Below are positions 10,856-20,373 of a stretch of 64,000 nucleotides of DNA, piece by piece. Within the stretch, counting starts at the first letter, position 1. Each line of letters starts with the position of its first letter. The notes under the pieces were generated by a model. The model had not been told where the DNA came from. It was given only the letters and a program-made list of their open reading frames with translations, and made no database searches. The stretch comes from Stutzerimonas stutzeri. GTDB taxonomy: Bacteria; Pseudomonadota; Gammaproteobacteria; Pseudomonadales; Pseudomonadaceae. A program made the translations under genes and the position numbers. The stretch covers positions 1-64,000 of the forward strand of contig NZ_JAMOIE010000014.1 in the NCBI RefSeq assembly GCF_024448935.1, given 5' to 3'.

Positions 10856-11095
10856 TCAGCCACGCGCAAGCCAGTCGGCACGACTGAAGAATTTCATCGT
10901 AACGGCGTGGAGGCTGCCGTCGGCGATCCACGGATTCAGATGAGCATAGATCTGTTGCTGGCGCTTGACCGGGCTCATGCCCGCCAACTCGTCGCTGATC
11001 ACATTCAACTGGAAGTTGCAGCCCTCGCCTTCGACTTCCACCTGAGCGCCTGAAAGCTTCTCTTCCAGAAAATTCTTAACTTCTACGGCCTGCAT
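10856..11095 (-). CDS. ibaG: BolA-family protein IbaG (YrbA)
   Basis: This 79-residue BolA-like protein has the conserved helix-turn pattern ending in H-L, here SPVKRQQQIYAHLNPWI. BolA-family proteins form Fe-S complexes with monothiol glutaredoxins, and IbaG has been linked to acid stress and envelope homeostasis. I chose the ATG at 11095 because it gives the compact family length; the extra residues up to 11125 are arginine-rich and atypical. It lies between the mla genes and murA, as in E. coli and Pseudomonas. Confidence 0.93.
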   Translation of the reverse strand: MQAVEVKNFLEEKLSGAQVEVEGEGCNFQLNVISDELAGMSPVKRQQQIYAHLNPWIADGSLHAVTMKFFSRADWLARG

Positions 11096-11194
11096 GTTCA
11101 ACCTCGATCGGCGCCGGACGCGCACGGCCGGTCATCATACAAAAAAGCCCGGAGACTGCGAACCCCGAAGCCACGCTGACTGACGAAGCTGCAT

Positions 11195-11677
11195 TCAGTC
11201 GAGCGTTTCGGCATCGGCGTCGCGCCGCTGCGGATGTCGGCTGCTGGCCGCCACCGCGGGGAAACGAGATGACGCGAAGCGCACCACCAGAACAGCCACT
11301 GCCAGCAGCAGGATCGCTGCGGAAATATAGACGACACCCATATCCGGACGGTGGTGGTGCGAGACGTCGGAGATCAGCAGCCGGGTCAATGCGGTGATTG
11401 CGACATAGATCAAAAAACGCACCGGCATATGGTTGGTCTTGAAGTAGATACCCACCATCGCACCGAGTTCGAGGTAGATGAACAGCAGCAGAATGTCATC
11501 AACGCTGATGCTGCCTTTCTCGACCATGCCCAGAAACGCAACCAACCCAGCCCAGGCGGTGACGGCGCCGATCGCGAACAGCGACAGGTAGTGAAAGGTC
11601 TCGACCAGAAGATTACCCAACGACTCAGCGGCCAGGTGCACCTTGGCCCGCGCCGCTTCCGCCCAGCGCAGCACCAT
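11195..11677 (-). CDS. psiE: PsiE-family membrane protein
   Basis: This 160-residue protein matches the PsiE (phosphate-starvation-inducible E) family, with four predicted membrane segments and the family stretch LLLFIYLELGAMVGIYFKTNHMPVR split over helices two and three. Its function is unknown. The start overlaps the mlaB stop by one base (TGATG), so the two are probably translationally coupled. It lies in the mla-ibaG cluster, where I do not expect it from P. aeruginosa. The gap to ibaG (11096-11194) shows nothing. Confidence 0.85.
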   Translation of the reverse strand: MVLRWAEAARAKVHLAAESLGNLLVETFHYLSLFAIGAVTAWAGLVAFLGMVEKGSISVDDILLLFIYLELGAMVGIYFKTNHMPVRFLIYVAITALTRLLISDVSHHHRPDMGVVYISAAILLLAVAVLVVRFASSRFPAVAASSRHPQRRDADAETLD

Positions 11678-12003
11678 CAGGCAGCGCCTCCCGTGTCGTC
11701 TGCCAGCGAAAGGATATCCAGCAAACCGGAGACCCGCGCCAACTCCCGCATGTCTGCCGGCAGGCCGGTAATAACCAGCTCATCGCCCTGTTTCTGCACA
11801 TCCCGGGTGAAGGCCAACAGCAAGGACAAGCCGACGCTACTGGATCGTTCAACCGCAGAGCAATCGACCGACACGCGCGCGCCCTTGGCCTGACGAATCA
11901 GCGCCTGACCCTGCCGACGCAAGGCTGGGCCGGACTGATGATCGAGCACGCCCGACAGGCGAATCTCGCCGTCAGCGCCCCGCTCAACCCGTCCGTCACT
12001 CAT
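11677..12003 (-). CDS. mlaB: MlaB, STAS-domain subunit of the phospholipid transporter
   Basis: MlaB is a small cytoplasmic STAS-domain protein that binds MlaF and supports activity of the MlaFEDB complex, which moves phospholipids between outer and inner membranes. The 108-residue protein has the STAS core RVSVDCSAVERSSSVGLSLL, with the region equivalent to the anti-sigma-antagonist serine. It overlaps mlaC by 8 bp upstream and psiE by 1 bp downstream, so it is embedded in the leftward mla operon. Confidence 0.9.
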   Translation of the reverse strand: MSDGRVERGADGEIRLSGVLDHQSGPALRRQGQALIRQAKGARVSVDCSAVERSSSVGLSLLLAFTRDVQKQGDELVITGLPADMRELARVSGLLDILSLADDTGGAA

Positions 12004-12646
12004 CGCCCGCCGCCCGTTGGCCCGCCTCGGTGTCCTTGGCTCGCGCCACTACCTCGGCCCAGCCATCGATGGTCTTGTCCAGGTCGCCGTTGTTTTTCTG
12101 CATGGCGTCGGCAAACTGATCACGGAACAGCTTGCCGATGTTGATGCCGTTGATGATCACGTTGCGAATCATCCAATTGCCGTCATGATTGACCATGGTG
12201 TAGGAGATTGGATAGATCTCGCCCTGGCGCCCGGTCACCTCCATGCCGACACTGGTGCGCTGCGGGTCCTGCTTGCCGCTGGCGGGAAGGACCTTGATCT
12301 GCTGGTTGTTGTATTCCAGCAGCGCATTTCCGTAGAACTGCATCAGGCTGCGCTTGAAGCTCTCCTGGAAGCGAGTCAGCTGGGCGGGACTCGCATTACG
12401 CGAGTACTTCACGGTCATGATGCTCCGTGAAATGCCTTCGGCATCCACCACCGGCCCCAGAATATCGTTGAGCGAGTCGTAAAATGCGCTCGGATCCTGC
12501 CGGTACTGCTCCTTGTTGGCCTTGATATCAGCAAGCAATTCATCAGTGGTGCGCTGGATCACTTCGTGGGCGCTGGGCGCCGCCTGAACCAGGAGGGGGA
12601 AGGCAGCCAGCAGCACCAGCAAGCCGCGACGCAGGGCAGTCATCAT
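11996..12646 (-). CDS. mlaC: MlaC, periplasmic phospholipid-binding protein
   Basis: MlaC shuttles phospholipids across the periplasm between the outer-membrane MlaA complex and MlaFEDB. The 216-residue protein begins with a signal peptide (MMTALRRGLLVLLAAFPLLVQA, split as a basic start and hydrophobic core) cleaved near AAPSAHE. It shows the family region PAQLTRFQESFKRSLMQFYG. The ATG at 12646 is preceded by GAGGTG at 6 nt; a GTG at 12655 is possible but overlaps that site. Confidence 0.93.
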   Translation of the reverse strand: MMTALRRGLLVLLAAFPLLVQAAPSAHEVIQRTTDELLADIKANKEQYRQDPSAFYDSLNDILGPVVDAEGISRSIMTVKYSRNASPAQLTRFQESFKRSLMQFYGNALLEYNNQQIKVLPASGKQDPQRTSVGMEVTGRQGEIYPISYTMVNHDGNWMIRNVIINGINIGKLFRDQFADAMQKNNGDLDKTIDGWAEVVARAKDTEAGQRAAGDE

Positions 12647-12656
12647 GGGTTGCACC

Positions 12657-13115
12657 TCACTCTTTATTAACCGAATTGAGTAGAAACTTGCCGATCAGCT
12701 CTTCGAGCACCAACGACGACTGGGTATCGTGGATCGTGTCGCCGTCGCCGAGCGTTTCCTCTTCGCCACCAACGCTGATGCCAATGTATTTCTCGCCGAG
12801 CAACCCGGCAGTGAGGATAGAAGCGGTGGAGTCGATCGGCAGGATGTCGACGTCTTTCTGAACTTCCAGGGTGACACGTCCGGTATAGCTTTCGCGATCC
12901 AGATCGATCGCCGTCACCTTGCCGATGGTCACCCCAGCCATGGTGACTCTGGAGCGGACACTCAGACCGGCCGTATTGTCGAAATAGGCGTACAGCTTAT
13001 AGGTGTCGGTACTGGCAACGCTCAGTCCGCTGACCCGCAACGACAGCAGCAGCAAGGCCAGAACGCCCGCCAGCAGAAACAGACCAACACCTATTTCCAG
13101 GGTGCGGATACGCAT
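12657..13115 (-). CDS. mlaD: MlaD, MCE-domain substrate-binding subunit
   Basis: MlaD is anchored in the inner membrane by one N-terminal helix (about residues 7-27) and forms a hexameric periplasmic ring that holds lipid for the MlaFE transporter. The 152-residue protein contains a single MCE domain, with TAGLSVRSRVTMAGVTIGKV and LLGEKYIGISVGG. It overlaps the mlaE stop by one base, which indicates translational coupling. Confidence 0.95.
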   Translation of the reverse strand: MRIRTLEIGVGLFLLAGVLALLLLSLRVSGLSVASTDTYKLYAYFDNTAGLSVRSRVTMAGVTIGKVTAIDLDRESYTGRVTLEVQKDVDILPIDSTASILTAGLLGEKYIGISVGGEEETLGDGDTIHDTQSSLVLEELIGKFLLNSVNKE

Positions 13116-13912
13116 CAGAAATCTCCATACATCAAGGCGGTCAGAATAAAGTCGAGACCGAGTACCGCCAGCGAGGCGTAAACCACGGTTCGGGTGGTGG
13201 CGCGACTGATCCCTTCGGACGTCGGTTCGCAGTCGTAGCCCTGGAATACCGCGATCCAGGTCACCACGACAGCAAACACCATGCTTTTGATGACGCCGTT
13301 CAACACATCGGACGAGAAGGTGACACTGTCCTGCATGTTGGCCCAGAACGAGCCTTCATAAACGCCGAGCCAGTCCACCGCAACCATGGCGCCGCCCCAG
13401 ATGCCGACGACGTTGAAGATTACGGTGAGCAATGGCAGCGATATGAAGCCGGCCCATAACCGCGGTGCGACGATGTACTTCAACGGATCGACACCGATCA
13501 CTTCCAGGCTGGACAGCTGCTCGGTGGACTTCATGTTGCCGATCTCGGCCGCCAGTGCCGAGCCCGCACGCCCGGCAAAGAGTAATGCTGTGACCACTGG
13601 CCCCAATTCGCGCAACAGCGTCAGCGCCACCATCTGGCCCACGGCCTGCTCGGAGCCATAACTGCTGAGGATGCTGTAGCCCTGGAGCGCCAATACCATG
13701 CCAATGAACACCCCAGAGACCACGACAATCGCCAGAGACAGCACGCCAACCGAATACAACTGCCTGATCAGCAGAGAGAATCGACCGTCCAGCCCGCTGG
13801 GGCCGCACAATGCGCGAAAAAGAAACAGCGTCGCGCGCCCCTGAGCCGCGACCACGTTCATTCCAGCCTCACCTACCAGGCGGACACGCTCGATCAACGA
13901 AGGTTTACGCAT
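13115..13912 (-). CDS. mlaE: MlaE, permease of the phospholipid transporter
   Basis: MlaE is the membrane permease of the MlaFEDB ABC complex. The 265-residue protein has five to six hydrophobic segments and the MlaE motif [20 protein letters not shown]. The ATG at 13912 ([17 protein letters not shown]) matches the family and overlaps mlaF by 8 bp; the next start upstream would overlap by 35 bp. Confidence 0.95.
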   Translation of the reverse strand: MRKPSLIERVRLVGEAGMNVVAAQGRATLFLFRALCGPSGLDGRFSLLIRQLYSVGVLSLAIVVVSGVFIGMVLALQGYSILSSYGSEQAVGQMVALTLLRELGPVVTALLFAGRAGSALAAEIGNMKSTEQLSSLEVIGVDPLKYIVAPRLWAGFISLPLLTVIFNVVGIWGGAMVAVDWLGVYEGSFWANMQDSVTFSSDVLNGVIKSMVFAVVVTWIAVFQGYDCEPTSEGISRATTRTVVYASLAVLGLDFILTALMYGDF

Positions 13913-14720
13913 CTGGGCCTCGCAAAAGATCCTCGGCATAGGCCGGCGCCGGAAAATGGAACGGCACCGGACCGTCCGCGGTCCCTTTCATGAATTGCCG
14001 AATCCGCGGGTTGGTCGATTCGTGAAGCTCCGCCGGCGTCCCCTGCCCCAGTATCTGGGCGTCGCCCACCACATAGATGTAGTCAGCGATGCTCGCGGTT
14101 TCGGCCACGTCGTGGGAGACGACGATACTGGTGATTCCCAGCGCGTCGGTCAGCATGCGAATCAGCTGTACCAGAACGCCCATTGCAATGGGGTCCTGTC
14201 CCGCGAACGGCTCGTCATACATCAGGATCTGCGGGTCGAGCGCGATGGCACGCGCCAGCGCCACCCGCCGTTTCATTCCGCCCGACAGCTCTTCGGGCAT
14301 CAACTCGACTGCACCGCGCAAGCCAACCGCCTGCAGTTTCATCAGCACGATGTCGCGAATCATCTCTTCGGACAGCTTGGTGTGGACGCGCAGCGGGAAG
14401 GCGACGTTCTCGAACACATCAAGGTCCGTGAACAAGGCGCCGCTCTGGAACAGCACACCCATCTGCTTGCGCATGTCGAACAGCTCGCGACGCGACAGCG
14501 TCGGCAAATTGGTTCCCGACACCCAGACTTCACCGTGGGCCGGCTTGAGTTGGGCGGCGATCAGGCGCAGCAAGGTAGTCTTGCCACAGCCGGAAGGGCC
14601 CATGATGGCCGTCACCTTGCCGCGGGGAATGACCATGTCGACGTTGTTGAAAATGCTCCGGTCACCGCGCTTGAAGGTCACATCCTTCAGCTCGACGGCG
14701 TTAGCGTTGGCGGTGCTCAT
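13905..14720 (-). CDS. mlaF: MlaF, ATPase of the phospholipid transporter
   Basis: MlaF is the cytoplasmic ATPase that powers the Mla system (called Ttg2A in Pseudomonas). The 271-residue protein has Walker [10 protein letters not shown], the signature LSGGMKRR and Walker [14 protein letters not shown]. It is the first gene of the leftward mlaFEDCB-psiE run and has a good ribosome site, GAGGAG, before its ATG. It is divergent from kdsD, with a spacer of 260 bp. Confidence 0.96.
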   Translation of the reverse strand: MSTANANAVELKDVTFKRGDRSIFNNVDMVIPRGKVTAIMGPSGCGKTTLLRLIAAQLKPAHGEVWVSGTNLPTLSRRELFDMRKQMGVLFQSGALFTDLDVFENVAFPLRVHTKLSEEMIRDIVLMKLQAVGLRGAVELMPEELSGGMKRRVALARAIALDPQILMYDEPFAGQDPIAMGVLVQLIRMLTDALGITSIVVSHDVAETASIADYIYVVGDAQILGQGTPAELHESTNPRIRQFMKGTADGPVPFHFPAPAYAEDLLRGPDA

Positions 14721-14943
14721 CGGATCTCCTCGGATACAGCTTGCGAATCAGACGCCCCCCGTTCTTTCGGAGATACTTCGCAGAGCCGTTTTTGGCGGTG
14801 CGAACTATAGCACCGCGTCATGGGCGCCCCAAGCCGGTCTCTGTATCGCTGCATGAACGAGCGTACAGTCGTTCAGCCTGGGTTCAGCTTCAAACGCGAC
14901 GATCCGCGCCACGCTTTTCGGTGAGCGGCGCCCAGTTTACCGT

Positions 14944-14949
14944 TATAAT
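14944..14949 (+). promoter_or_regulatory. Candidate -10 box for the kdsD-lpt operon
   Basis: TATAAT lies 31 bp before the kdsD start in the mlaF-kdsD spacer. A clear -35 hexamer is not visible at the standard distance, so only the -10 is supported. Confidence 0.45.
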
Positions 14950-14980
14950 CCCGCGCTTTCATTCAGGCGATGATCCAGAC

Positions 14981-15955
14981 ATGAGCCAGAGCAGCCAGCT
15001 GATCGAGACTGCCCAGCGTACCATCCGCATGGAAATGGAGGCAGTGGAGCAGCTCAGCACACGCATCGATGAGCACTTCGTCAACGCTTGCGAACTCATC
15101 CTTCGGTGCAAGGGCCGAGTCGTTGTCGTCGGCATGGGCAAGTCCGGGCACATCGGCAACAAGATCGCCGCCACGCTCGCCAGCACCGGTACCACGGCAT
15201 TCTTCGTCCATCCGGCCGAGGCCAGCCATGGCGACATGGGGATGATCACGCATGATGACGTGGTGCTGGCGCTTTCCAATTCGGGAACCACCAGCGAAAT
15301 CGTCACCTTGCTGCCACTGATCAAGCGCCTCGGCATCACCCTGATCAGCATGACGGGCAACCCCGATTCAGTGCTCGCAAAGGCGGCGGCGGTGAACATC
15401 GACGCGAGCGTCGCCATCGAGGCCTGCCCCCTGAACCTGGCACCGACATCCTCGACCACCGTCAGCCTGGTATTGGGTGACGCGCTGGCGATTGCGCTGC
15501 TGGAAGCGCGCGGCTTTACCGCCGAGGATTTCGCCTTCTCACATCCGGGCGGCGCCTTGGGCAGGCGCCTGCTGCTGAAGGTCGAGCATGTGATGCACAC
15601 TGGCGACCGCCTGCCGCTGATCAATCGTGGCACATCCCTGCGCGAGGCCCTGCTGGAAATGACCCAGAAAGGACTCGGCATGACGGCGGTGGTCGAGGCA
15701 GACGGCCGCCTGGCGGGGATCTTCACCGACGGCGACTTGCGCCGCACGCTGGACAAGGACATCGATATTCGTCAGGCCAGCATCGATCAGGTCATGACAC
15801 TGCACGGCAAGACCGCTTATGCCGACATGCTTGCGGCCCAAGCACTGAAAATCATGGAAGACAACAAGATCAGCGCGCTCGTGGTGGTTGATGAAAACGA
15901 CCGACCGATTGGCGCGTTGAACATGCACGATCTGTTGCGCGCAGGAGTGATGTAA
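14981..15955 (+). CDS. kdsD: Arabinose-5-phosphate isomerase KdsD
   Basis: KdsD converts ribulose 5-phosphate to arabinose 5-phosphate, the first step towards the LPS sugar Kdo. The 324-residue protein has an N-terminal SIS domain (VVGMGKSGHIGNKIA, then SNSGTTSEIV) and two C-terminal CBS domains (about residues 205-324). The ATG at 14981 gives the family N-terminus. It heads a rightward cluster kdsD-kdsC-lptC-lptA-lptB, so Kdo synthesis and LPS export are encoded together. Confidence 0.96.
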   Translation: MSQSSQLIETAQRTIRMEMEAVEQLSTRIDEHFVNACELILRCKGRVVVVGMGKSGHIGNKIAATLASTGTTAFFVHPAEASHGDMGMITHDDVVLALSNSGTTSEIVTLLPLIKRLGITLISMTGNPDSVLAKAAAVNIDASVAIEACPLNLAPTSSTTVSLVLGDALAIALLEARGFTAEDFAFSHPGGALGRRLLLKVEHVMHTGDRLPLINRGTSLREALLEMTQKGLGMTAVVEADGRLAGIFTDGDLRRTLDKDIDIRQASIDQVMTLHGKTAYADMLAAQALKIMEDNKISALVVVDENDRPIGALNMHDLLRAGVM

Positions 15956-16477
15956 GTGAACGACTTGTTACGACGTGCCCGCGACGTTCGCCTGGCCATA
16001 TTCGATGTCGATGGCGTACTCACCGACGGCAAGCTGTACTTTCTTGTCGATGGCAGCGAGTTCAAGACCTTCAACACCCTGGACGGCCACGGCATCAAGA
16101 TGCTGATCAACTCCGGCGTACGCACCGCGATCATCAGCGGCCGCAAGACCCCGGTGGTTGAACGCCGGGCGCAAAACCTGGGCATCCAGCACCTGTATCA
16201 GGGGCGTGAGGACAAGCTCGTGGTGCTCGATGAATTACTCGGCGAACTCGGCCTCGACTACGCCGAGGTCGCCTACCTCGGCGATGACCTGCCAGACCTG
16301 CCGGTGATTCGCCGGGTAGGCCTGGGCATGGCGGTCGCCAGTGCCGACGCGTTCGTTCGCCAGCATGCTCACGGCGTCACCACCGCCCGTGGTGGCGAGG
16401 GCGCGGCGCGAGAATTCTGCGAACTGATCATGCGGGCCCAGGGCAGCCTCGAAGCCGCTCAGGCCGCTTACCTCTAG
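15956..16477 (+). CDS. kdsC: Kdo-8-phosphate phosphatase
   Basis: KdsC is a HAD-superfamily phosphatase that hydrolyses Kdo-8-phosphate to Kdo. The 173-residue protein has the nucleophile motif DVDGVLTDG with D17 and D19, and the later GDDLPD metal motif. It starts with GTG directly after the kdsD stop, which suggests coupled translation. It is the small, cap-less tetrameric type of the family. Confidence 0.96.
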   Translation: MNDLLRRARDVRLAIFDVDGVLTDGKLYFLVDGSEFKTFNTLDGHGIKMLINSGVRTAIISGRKTPVVERRAQNLGIQHLYQGREDKLVVLDELLGELGLDYAEVAYLGDDLPDLPVIRRVGLGMAVASADAFVRQHAHGVTTARGGEGAAREFCELIMRAQGSLEAAQAAYL

Positions 16478-16485
16478 GGGCATCC

Positions 16486-17058
16486 ATGTTAAGCAGACTC
16501 CACTTCCCCGTCATTCTGCTATTCATCGCTCTGCTTCTGATTGCGATCGGCTACTGGAACATTCGCCCCGAGAGCTTCATGCAGGACGCACCCGCGACCC
16601 AGGACAAAGAGTCGACCATCGACTTCTACGTCAGCAACTCCCGCACCGTGCAATACCAGCCGGACGGCAAGCGCAACTATGAGCTGACTGCCGAAAGGGT
16701 GGAGCATATCAAGGCCAGCGATATCAGCTTGCTGACCCGCCCCGACCTTCGTTCCTTTCGAGGGTCCGAGCTGCCGTGGCAGGTCACCAGCGAGCGCGGC
16801 GAAGTGGGCCCGCAGGGCGAGGAAGTCGAGCTGATCGATAACGTCAGGATCGAACGCAATGACGCCAAGGGCCGCCCGACGGTCATTACCACCAGCCGGA
16901 TGACGGTGCTGCCCGAGAAGGATTATGCCGAGACCCGCCAACCCGTTAGAATCCTTGCCGCAAACGGTGTAACGACCGCTACGGGCATGAAAGCGTATCT
17001 AGATGAAGGCAGGATGCTCCTGCTATCCAACGTAAGAGGCCAGCATGAGCTGCGTTAA
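16486..17058 (+). CDS. lptC: LPS export protein LptC
   Basis: LptC is a bitopic inner-membrane protein that joins the LptBFG ATPase to the periplasmic LptA bridge. The 190-residue protein has one N-terminal membrane helix (about residues 7-23) followed by a periplasmic beta-jellyroll of the OstA type. The 3' end overlaps lptA by 14 bp. Confidence 0.93.
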   Translation: MLSRLHFPVILLFIALLLIAIGYWNIRPESFMQDAPATQDKESTIDFYVSNSRTVQYQPDGKRNYELTAERVEHIKASDISLLTRPDLRSFRGSELPWQVTSERGEVGPQGEEVELIDNVRIERNDAKGRPTVITTSRMTVLPEKDYAETRQPVRILAANGVTTATGMKAYLDEGRMLLLSNVRGQHELR

Positions 17059-17593
17059 GACCCTCCCCCTCCTGATCGGTTTGAGTATCTTCCTGCTCGG
17101 CTCGAACGCCCATGCGCTTCCAGAAGACCGCAACCAGCCTATCCGCGTGCAGGCCGACACCGCCGAACTGGACGATAAACAGGGCGTAGCCGTCTATCGC
17201 GGCGATGTGGTCATCACCCAGGGCACCATGAAAATTACGGGCAACACGGTCACCATCACCCAGGACGAAAACGGTGATGTCGAGGTTTTCACCGCCATCG
17301 GCAAGCCGGCCCACTACGAGCAGAAGCCAGCGGCAGACAAGGAAATCGTCAAGGCGTACGGGCTGACCATCCAGTATTTCGCCGCGAACGAAAGGATCGT
17401 GCTGATCGACCAGGCAAAGGTCGTACAGGAAGGCAACACGTTTGAAGGCGAAAAGATCGTCTATGACAGCCAGCGGCAGATCGTCAATGCTGGTCGCGCC
17501 ACTGATACCGATGTGACCACGCCGCGCCCCCGTGTGGACATGGTCATCCAGCCGCGCAAGAAAGACCGGCCGGCAACGGAGCAGACCGAGTAA
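17045..17593 (+). CDS. lptA: Periplasmic LPS-transport protein LptA (LptH)
   Basis: LptA, called LptH in P. aeruginosa, forms the periplasmic bridge along which LPS travels to LptDE. The 182-residue protein has a signal peptide (hydrophobic [12 protein letters not shown], cleaved near AHA-LPE) and an OstA jellyroll beginning [17 protein letters not shown]. Its ATG has AAGAGG upstream within lptC, and its stop overlaps the lptB start by one base. Confidence 0.94.
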   Translation: MSCVKTLPLLIGLSIFLLGSNAHALPEDRNQPIRVQADTAELDDKQGVAVYRGDVVITQGTMKITGNTVTITQDENGDVEVFTAIGKPAHYEQKPAADKEIVKAYGLTIQYFAANERIVLIDQAKVVQEGNTFEGEKIVYDSQRQIVNAGRATDTDVTTPRPRVDMVIQPRKKDRPATEQTE

Positions 17594-18318
17594 TGGCAAT
17601 TCTCAAGGCCCAGCATCTGGCGAAGAGCTATAAGAGTCGTCAGGTCGTGCGTGATGTCAGTCTGTCCATCGAAAGCGGCCAGATCGTGGGCCTGCTGGGC
17701 CCAAATGGTGCCGGCAAGACCACCTGCTTCTACATGATCGTCGGTTTGGTAAACGCGGATCAGGGCCGGGTGCTGATCGACGACCAGGACGTGACGCACC
17801 TGCCCATGCACGGCCGAGCCCGAGCCGGTATTGGCTATCTGCCGCAGGAGGCCTCGATCTTTCGCAAGCTGTCGGTAGCCGACAACATCATGGCGATCCT
17901 GGAAACGCGCAAGGACCTTGACCGCAGCGGTCGGCAACAAGCCCTGGAAGGCCTGCTGCAGGAATTTCACATTCACCACATCCGCGACAGCCTCGGCATG
18001 AGCCTGTCCGGTGGCGAACGACGCCGCGTCGAGATAGCCCGTGCCCTGGCCACGGCACCCAAGTTCATTCTTCTCGACGAACCCTTCGCTGGCGTCGACC
18101 CGATCTCGGTCGGCGACATCAAGCAGATCATTCATCACCTGAAGGTCAAGGGCATCGGTGTGCTGATCACCGATCACAACGTCCGCGAGACGCTGGACAT
18201 CTGCGAAACCGCCTACATCGTCAATGACGGTCAATTGATCGCCGAAGGCGACGCAGAGACCATCCTGGCCAACCAACTGGTCAAGGAAGTCTATCTGGGA
18301 CACGAATTCCGCCTTTGA
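17593..18318 (+). CDS. lptB: LPS-transport ATPase LptB
   Basis: LptB is the cytoplasmic ATPase of the LptBFG complex that extracts LPS from the inner membrane. The 241-residue protein has Walker [10 protein letters not shown], signature LSGGERRR and Walker [14 protein letters not shown]. It is the last gene of the kdsD-lpt run and is followed by rpoN, a conserved neighbourhood in proteobacteria. Confidence 0.97.
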   Translation: MAILKAQHLAKSYKSRQVVRDVSLSIESGQIVGLLGPNGAGKTTCFYMIVGLVNADQGRVLIDDQDVTHLPMHGRARAGIGYLPQEASIFRKLSVADNIMAILETRKDLDRSGRQQALEGLLQEFHIHHIRDSLGMSLSGGERRRVEIARALATAPKFILLDEPFAGVDPISVGDIKQIIHHLKVKGIGVLITDHNVRETLDICETAYIVNDGQLIAEGDAETILANQLVKEVYLGHEFRL

Positions 18319-18373
18319 CGTGGTTTTTTCTGCCCGGACGAACCTGCAGGGCTAGGCAAAGGCTTCATTGGCA

Positions 18374-18388
18374 GGCATATAATTTGCT
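18374..18388 (+). promoter_or_regulatory. Sigma-54-like -24/-12 site overlapping a -10 box, before rpoN
   Basis: GGCATATAATTTGCT fits the sigma-54 core pattern GGCAYRNNNNTTGCW at every defined position, with GG and GC ten bases apart. It lies 75 bp before the rpoN start. TATAAT at 18378-18383, inside it, is a perfect sigma-70 -10 element, so binding of sigma-54 holoenzyme could compete with sigma-70. No enhancer site or strong -35 was identified. Confidence 0.45.
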
Positions 18389-18463
18389 TACGCGGGCGCG
18401 CGGCGCCAGCGAAATCGGAACAGGCGCGGTTGCGCCGGCAAACAAGGTTCGAAGTCCTCTGCC

Positions 18464-19981
18464 ATGAAACCATCGCTAGTCCTGAAGATGGGCCAGCAGC
18501 TGACGATGACACCGCAGCTGCAACAAGCCATACGATTGCTCCAGCTATCCACGCTCGATCTGCAGCAGGAGATCCAGGAAGCGCTGGACTCCAATCCCAT
18601 GCTCGAACGCGAAGAAGACGGAGAAGATTTCGATAACTCCGACCCGATGGCCGAGTCGATCGAAAAGAACAGCGAAAGCCCTCCAGCCGACTCGCCCGCG
18701 CAGAGCGAGCCGGACAATCACCATGACGAGCCCATCAATACCGTTGAGAACCTCGAAGAAGGCGACTGGGGCGATCGCATCCCCAATGAACTCCCGGTAG
18801 ACACCGCCTGGGAAGACATCTATCAGACCAGCGCCAGCAGCTTGCCGAGCAGCGATGACGATGAGTGGGATTTCACCAGCCGGACCACCAGCGGCGAAAG
18901 TCTGCAAAGCCACCTGCTCTGGCAACTCAACCTCGCCCCGATGAGCGACACCGACCGCCTCATCGCGGCCACCCTGATCGATTGCATCAATCCACAGGGT
19001 TACCTCGACGAAACGCTTGAAGAAGTCCTCGAATCCTTCGATCCAGAACTTGAAATCGAACTCGATGAGGTCGAAGTGGTGCTGCGCCGCATCCAACAGT
19101 TCGAGCCCGCAGGCATCGGTGCCCGCGATCTACGCGAGTGCCTGTTGTTGCAGCTTCGTCAACTGCCCGAACGCACCGAGTGGCTGAGTGAGGCCATCCG
19201 GCTGGTGAGTGATCACCTGGATATTCTTGGCGGGCGCGATTACAGCTTGCTGATGCGCAGGATGAAGCTCAAAGAAGACGAACTGCGCCAGACCATCGAC
19301 CTGATCCAAACGCTCAATCCACGCCCCGGCTCGCAGATCGAAGCGGGCGAGCCCGAATATGTGGTGCCTGACGTGATCGTGCGCCGGCACAATGGCCGCT
19401 GGCTGGTGGAACTGAATCAGGAGGCAATGCCGCGCCTGAGGGTAAATGCCCAATACGCCGGGTTCGTCAAACGTGCCGACTCCAGCACCGATAACACCTT
19501 CATGCGAAACCAGCTGCAAGAAGCCCGCTGGTTCATCAAAAGCCTGCTCAGCCGCAACGAAACGCTGATGAAGGTGGCCACCCAGATCGTCGAACATCAG
19601 CGGGGCTTTTTCGAGCACGGCGACGAGGCCATGAAACCGCTGGTGCTGCACGACATCGCCGAAGCGGTGGGGATGCACGAGTCGACCATTTCACGGGTCA
19701 CGACGCAAAAGTTCATGCACACCCCCCGGGGCATCTACGAACTCAAATACTTCTTCTCGAGCCATGTGAGCACTGCCGAAGGCGGCGAGTGTTCATCCAC
19801 CGCCATCCGCGCAATCATCAAGAAACTGGTGGCCGCGGAAAACCAGAAAAAGCCATTGAGCGACAGCAAGATCGCTGGTCTACTGGAGGCACAGGGGATT
19901 CAGGTCGCACGCCGCACCGTCGCAAAGTACCGCGAATCACTCGGTATCGCGCCATCCAGCGAGCGCAAGCGGCTGATGTAA
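18464..19981 (+). CDS. rpoN: RNA polymerase sigma-54 factor
   Basis: RpoN directs RNA polymerase to -24/-12 promoters of genes for nitrogen assimilation, motility and others, and needs enhancer-binding ATPases. The 505-residue protein has the glutamine-rich region I ([20 protein letters not shown]), an acidic region II (about residues 50-130), the core-binding domain, and the C-terminal RpoN box [10 protein letters not shown]. It is followed by hpf, ptsN, rapZ and ptsO, the classic rpoN cluster. Confidence 0.98.
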   Translation: MKPSLVLKMGQQLTMTPQLQQAIRLLQLSTLDLQQEIQEALDSNPMLEREEDGEDFDNSDPMAESIEKNSESPPADSPAQSEPDNHHDEPINTVENLEEGDWGDRIPNELPVDTAWEDIYQTSASSLPSSDDDEWDFTSRTTSGESLQSHLLWQLNLAPMSDTDRLIAATLIDCINPQGYLDETLEEVLESFDPELEIELDEVEVVLRRIQQFEPAGIGARDLRECLLLQLRQLPERTEWLSEAIRLVSDHLDILGGRDYSLLMRRMKLKEDELRQTIDLIQTLNPRPGSQIEAGEPEYVVPDVIVRRHNGRWLVELNQEAMPRLRVNAQYAGFVKRADSSTDNTFMRNQLQEARWFIKSLLSRNETLMKVATQIVEHQRGFFEHGDEAMKPLVLHDIAEAVGMHESTISRVTTQKFMHTPRGIYELKYFFSSHVSTAEGGECSSTAIRAIIKKLVAAENQKKPLSDSKIAGLLEAQGIQVARRTVAKYRESLGIAPSSERKRLM

Positions 19982-20058
19982 CACCAGGGCACTGGTCGAT
20001 TTCTTCCGATGGCGGCTTACAGCCCACCAATCCGCACGTGACAAAAAGGAGACGCAGT

Positions 20059-20367
20059 ATGCAAGTCAACATCACTGGCCTTCACCTGGAAATCACCGAA
20101 CCCCTGCGTGACTACGTCGAGGAGAAATTCGAGCGGTTAGAACGGCATTTCGATCGCATCATTGCCATTCAAGTCATTCTTCAGGTCGAGAAGCTGAGGC
20201 AGAAGGCCGAAGCGACCTTGCATGTAGCCGGCCGCGAAGTTGTCGCCAACGCCGAGCACAGCGACATGTACGCCGCGATCGATCTGCTTGCGGACAAGCT
20301 CGACCGGCAACTCATCAAGCATAAGGAAAAGCAGCTCGACCACCTTCAGGGCGCCCTGGCTCGCTAA
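20059..20367 (+). CDS. hpf: Ribosome hibernation promoting factor, short form
   Basis: HPF binds the 30S subunit and promotes formation of inactive 100S ribosome dimers in stationary phase. The 102-residue protein has the short-HPF beta-alpha-beta fold (MQVNITGLHLEITEPLRDYV) and the basic C-terminal helix. AAAAGGAG precedes the ATG at 20059. The gene is the ORF102 position of the Pseudomonas rpoN cluster. Confidence 0.96.
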   Translation: MQVNITGLHLEITEPLRDYVEEKFERLERHFDRIIAIQVILQVEKLRQKAEATLHVAGREVVANAEHSDMYAAIDLLADKLDRQLIKHKEKQLDHLQGALAR

Positions 20368-20373
20368 CCCATC

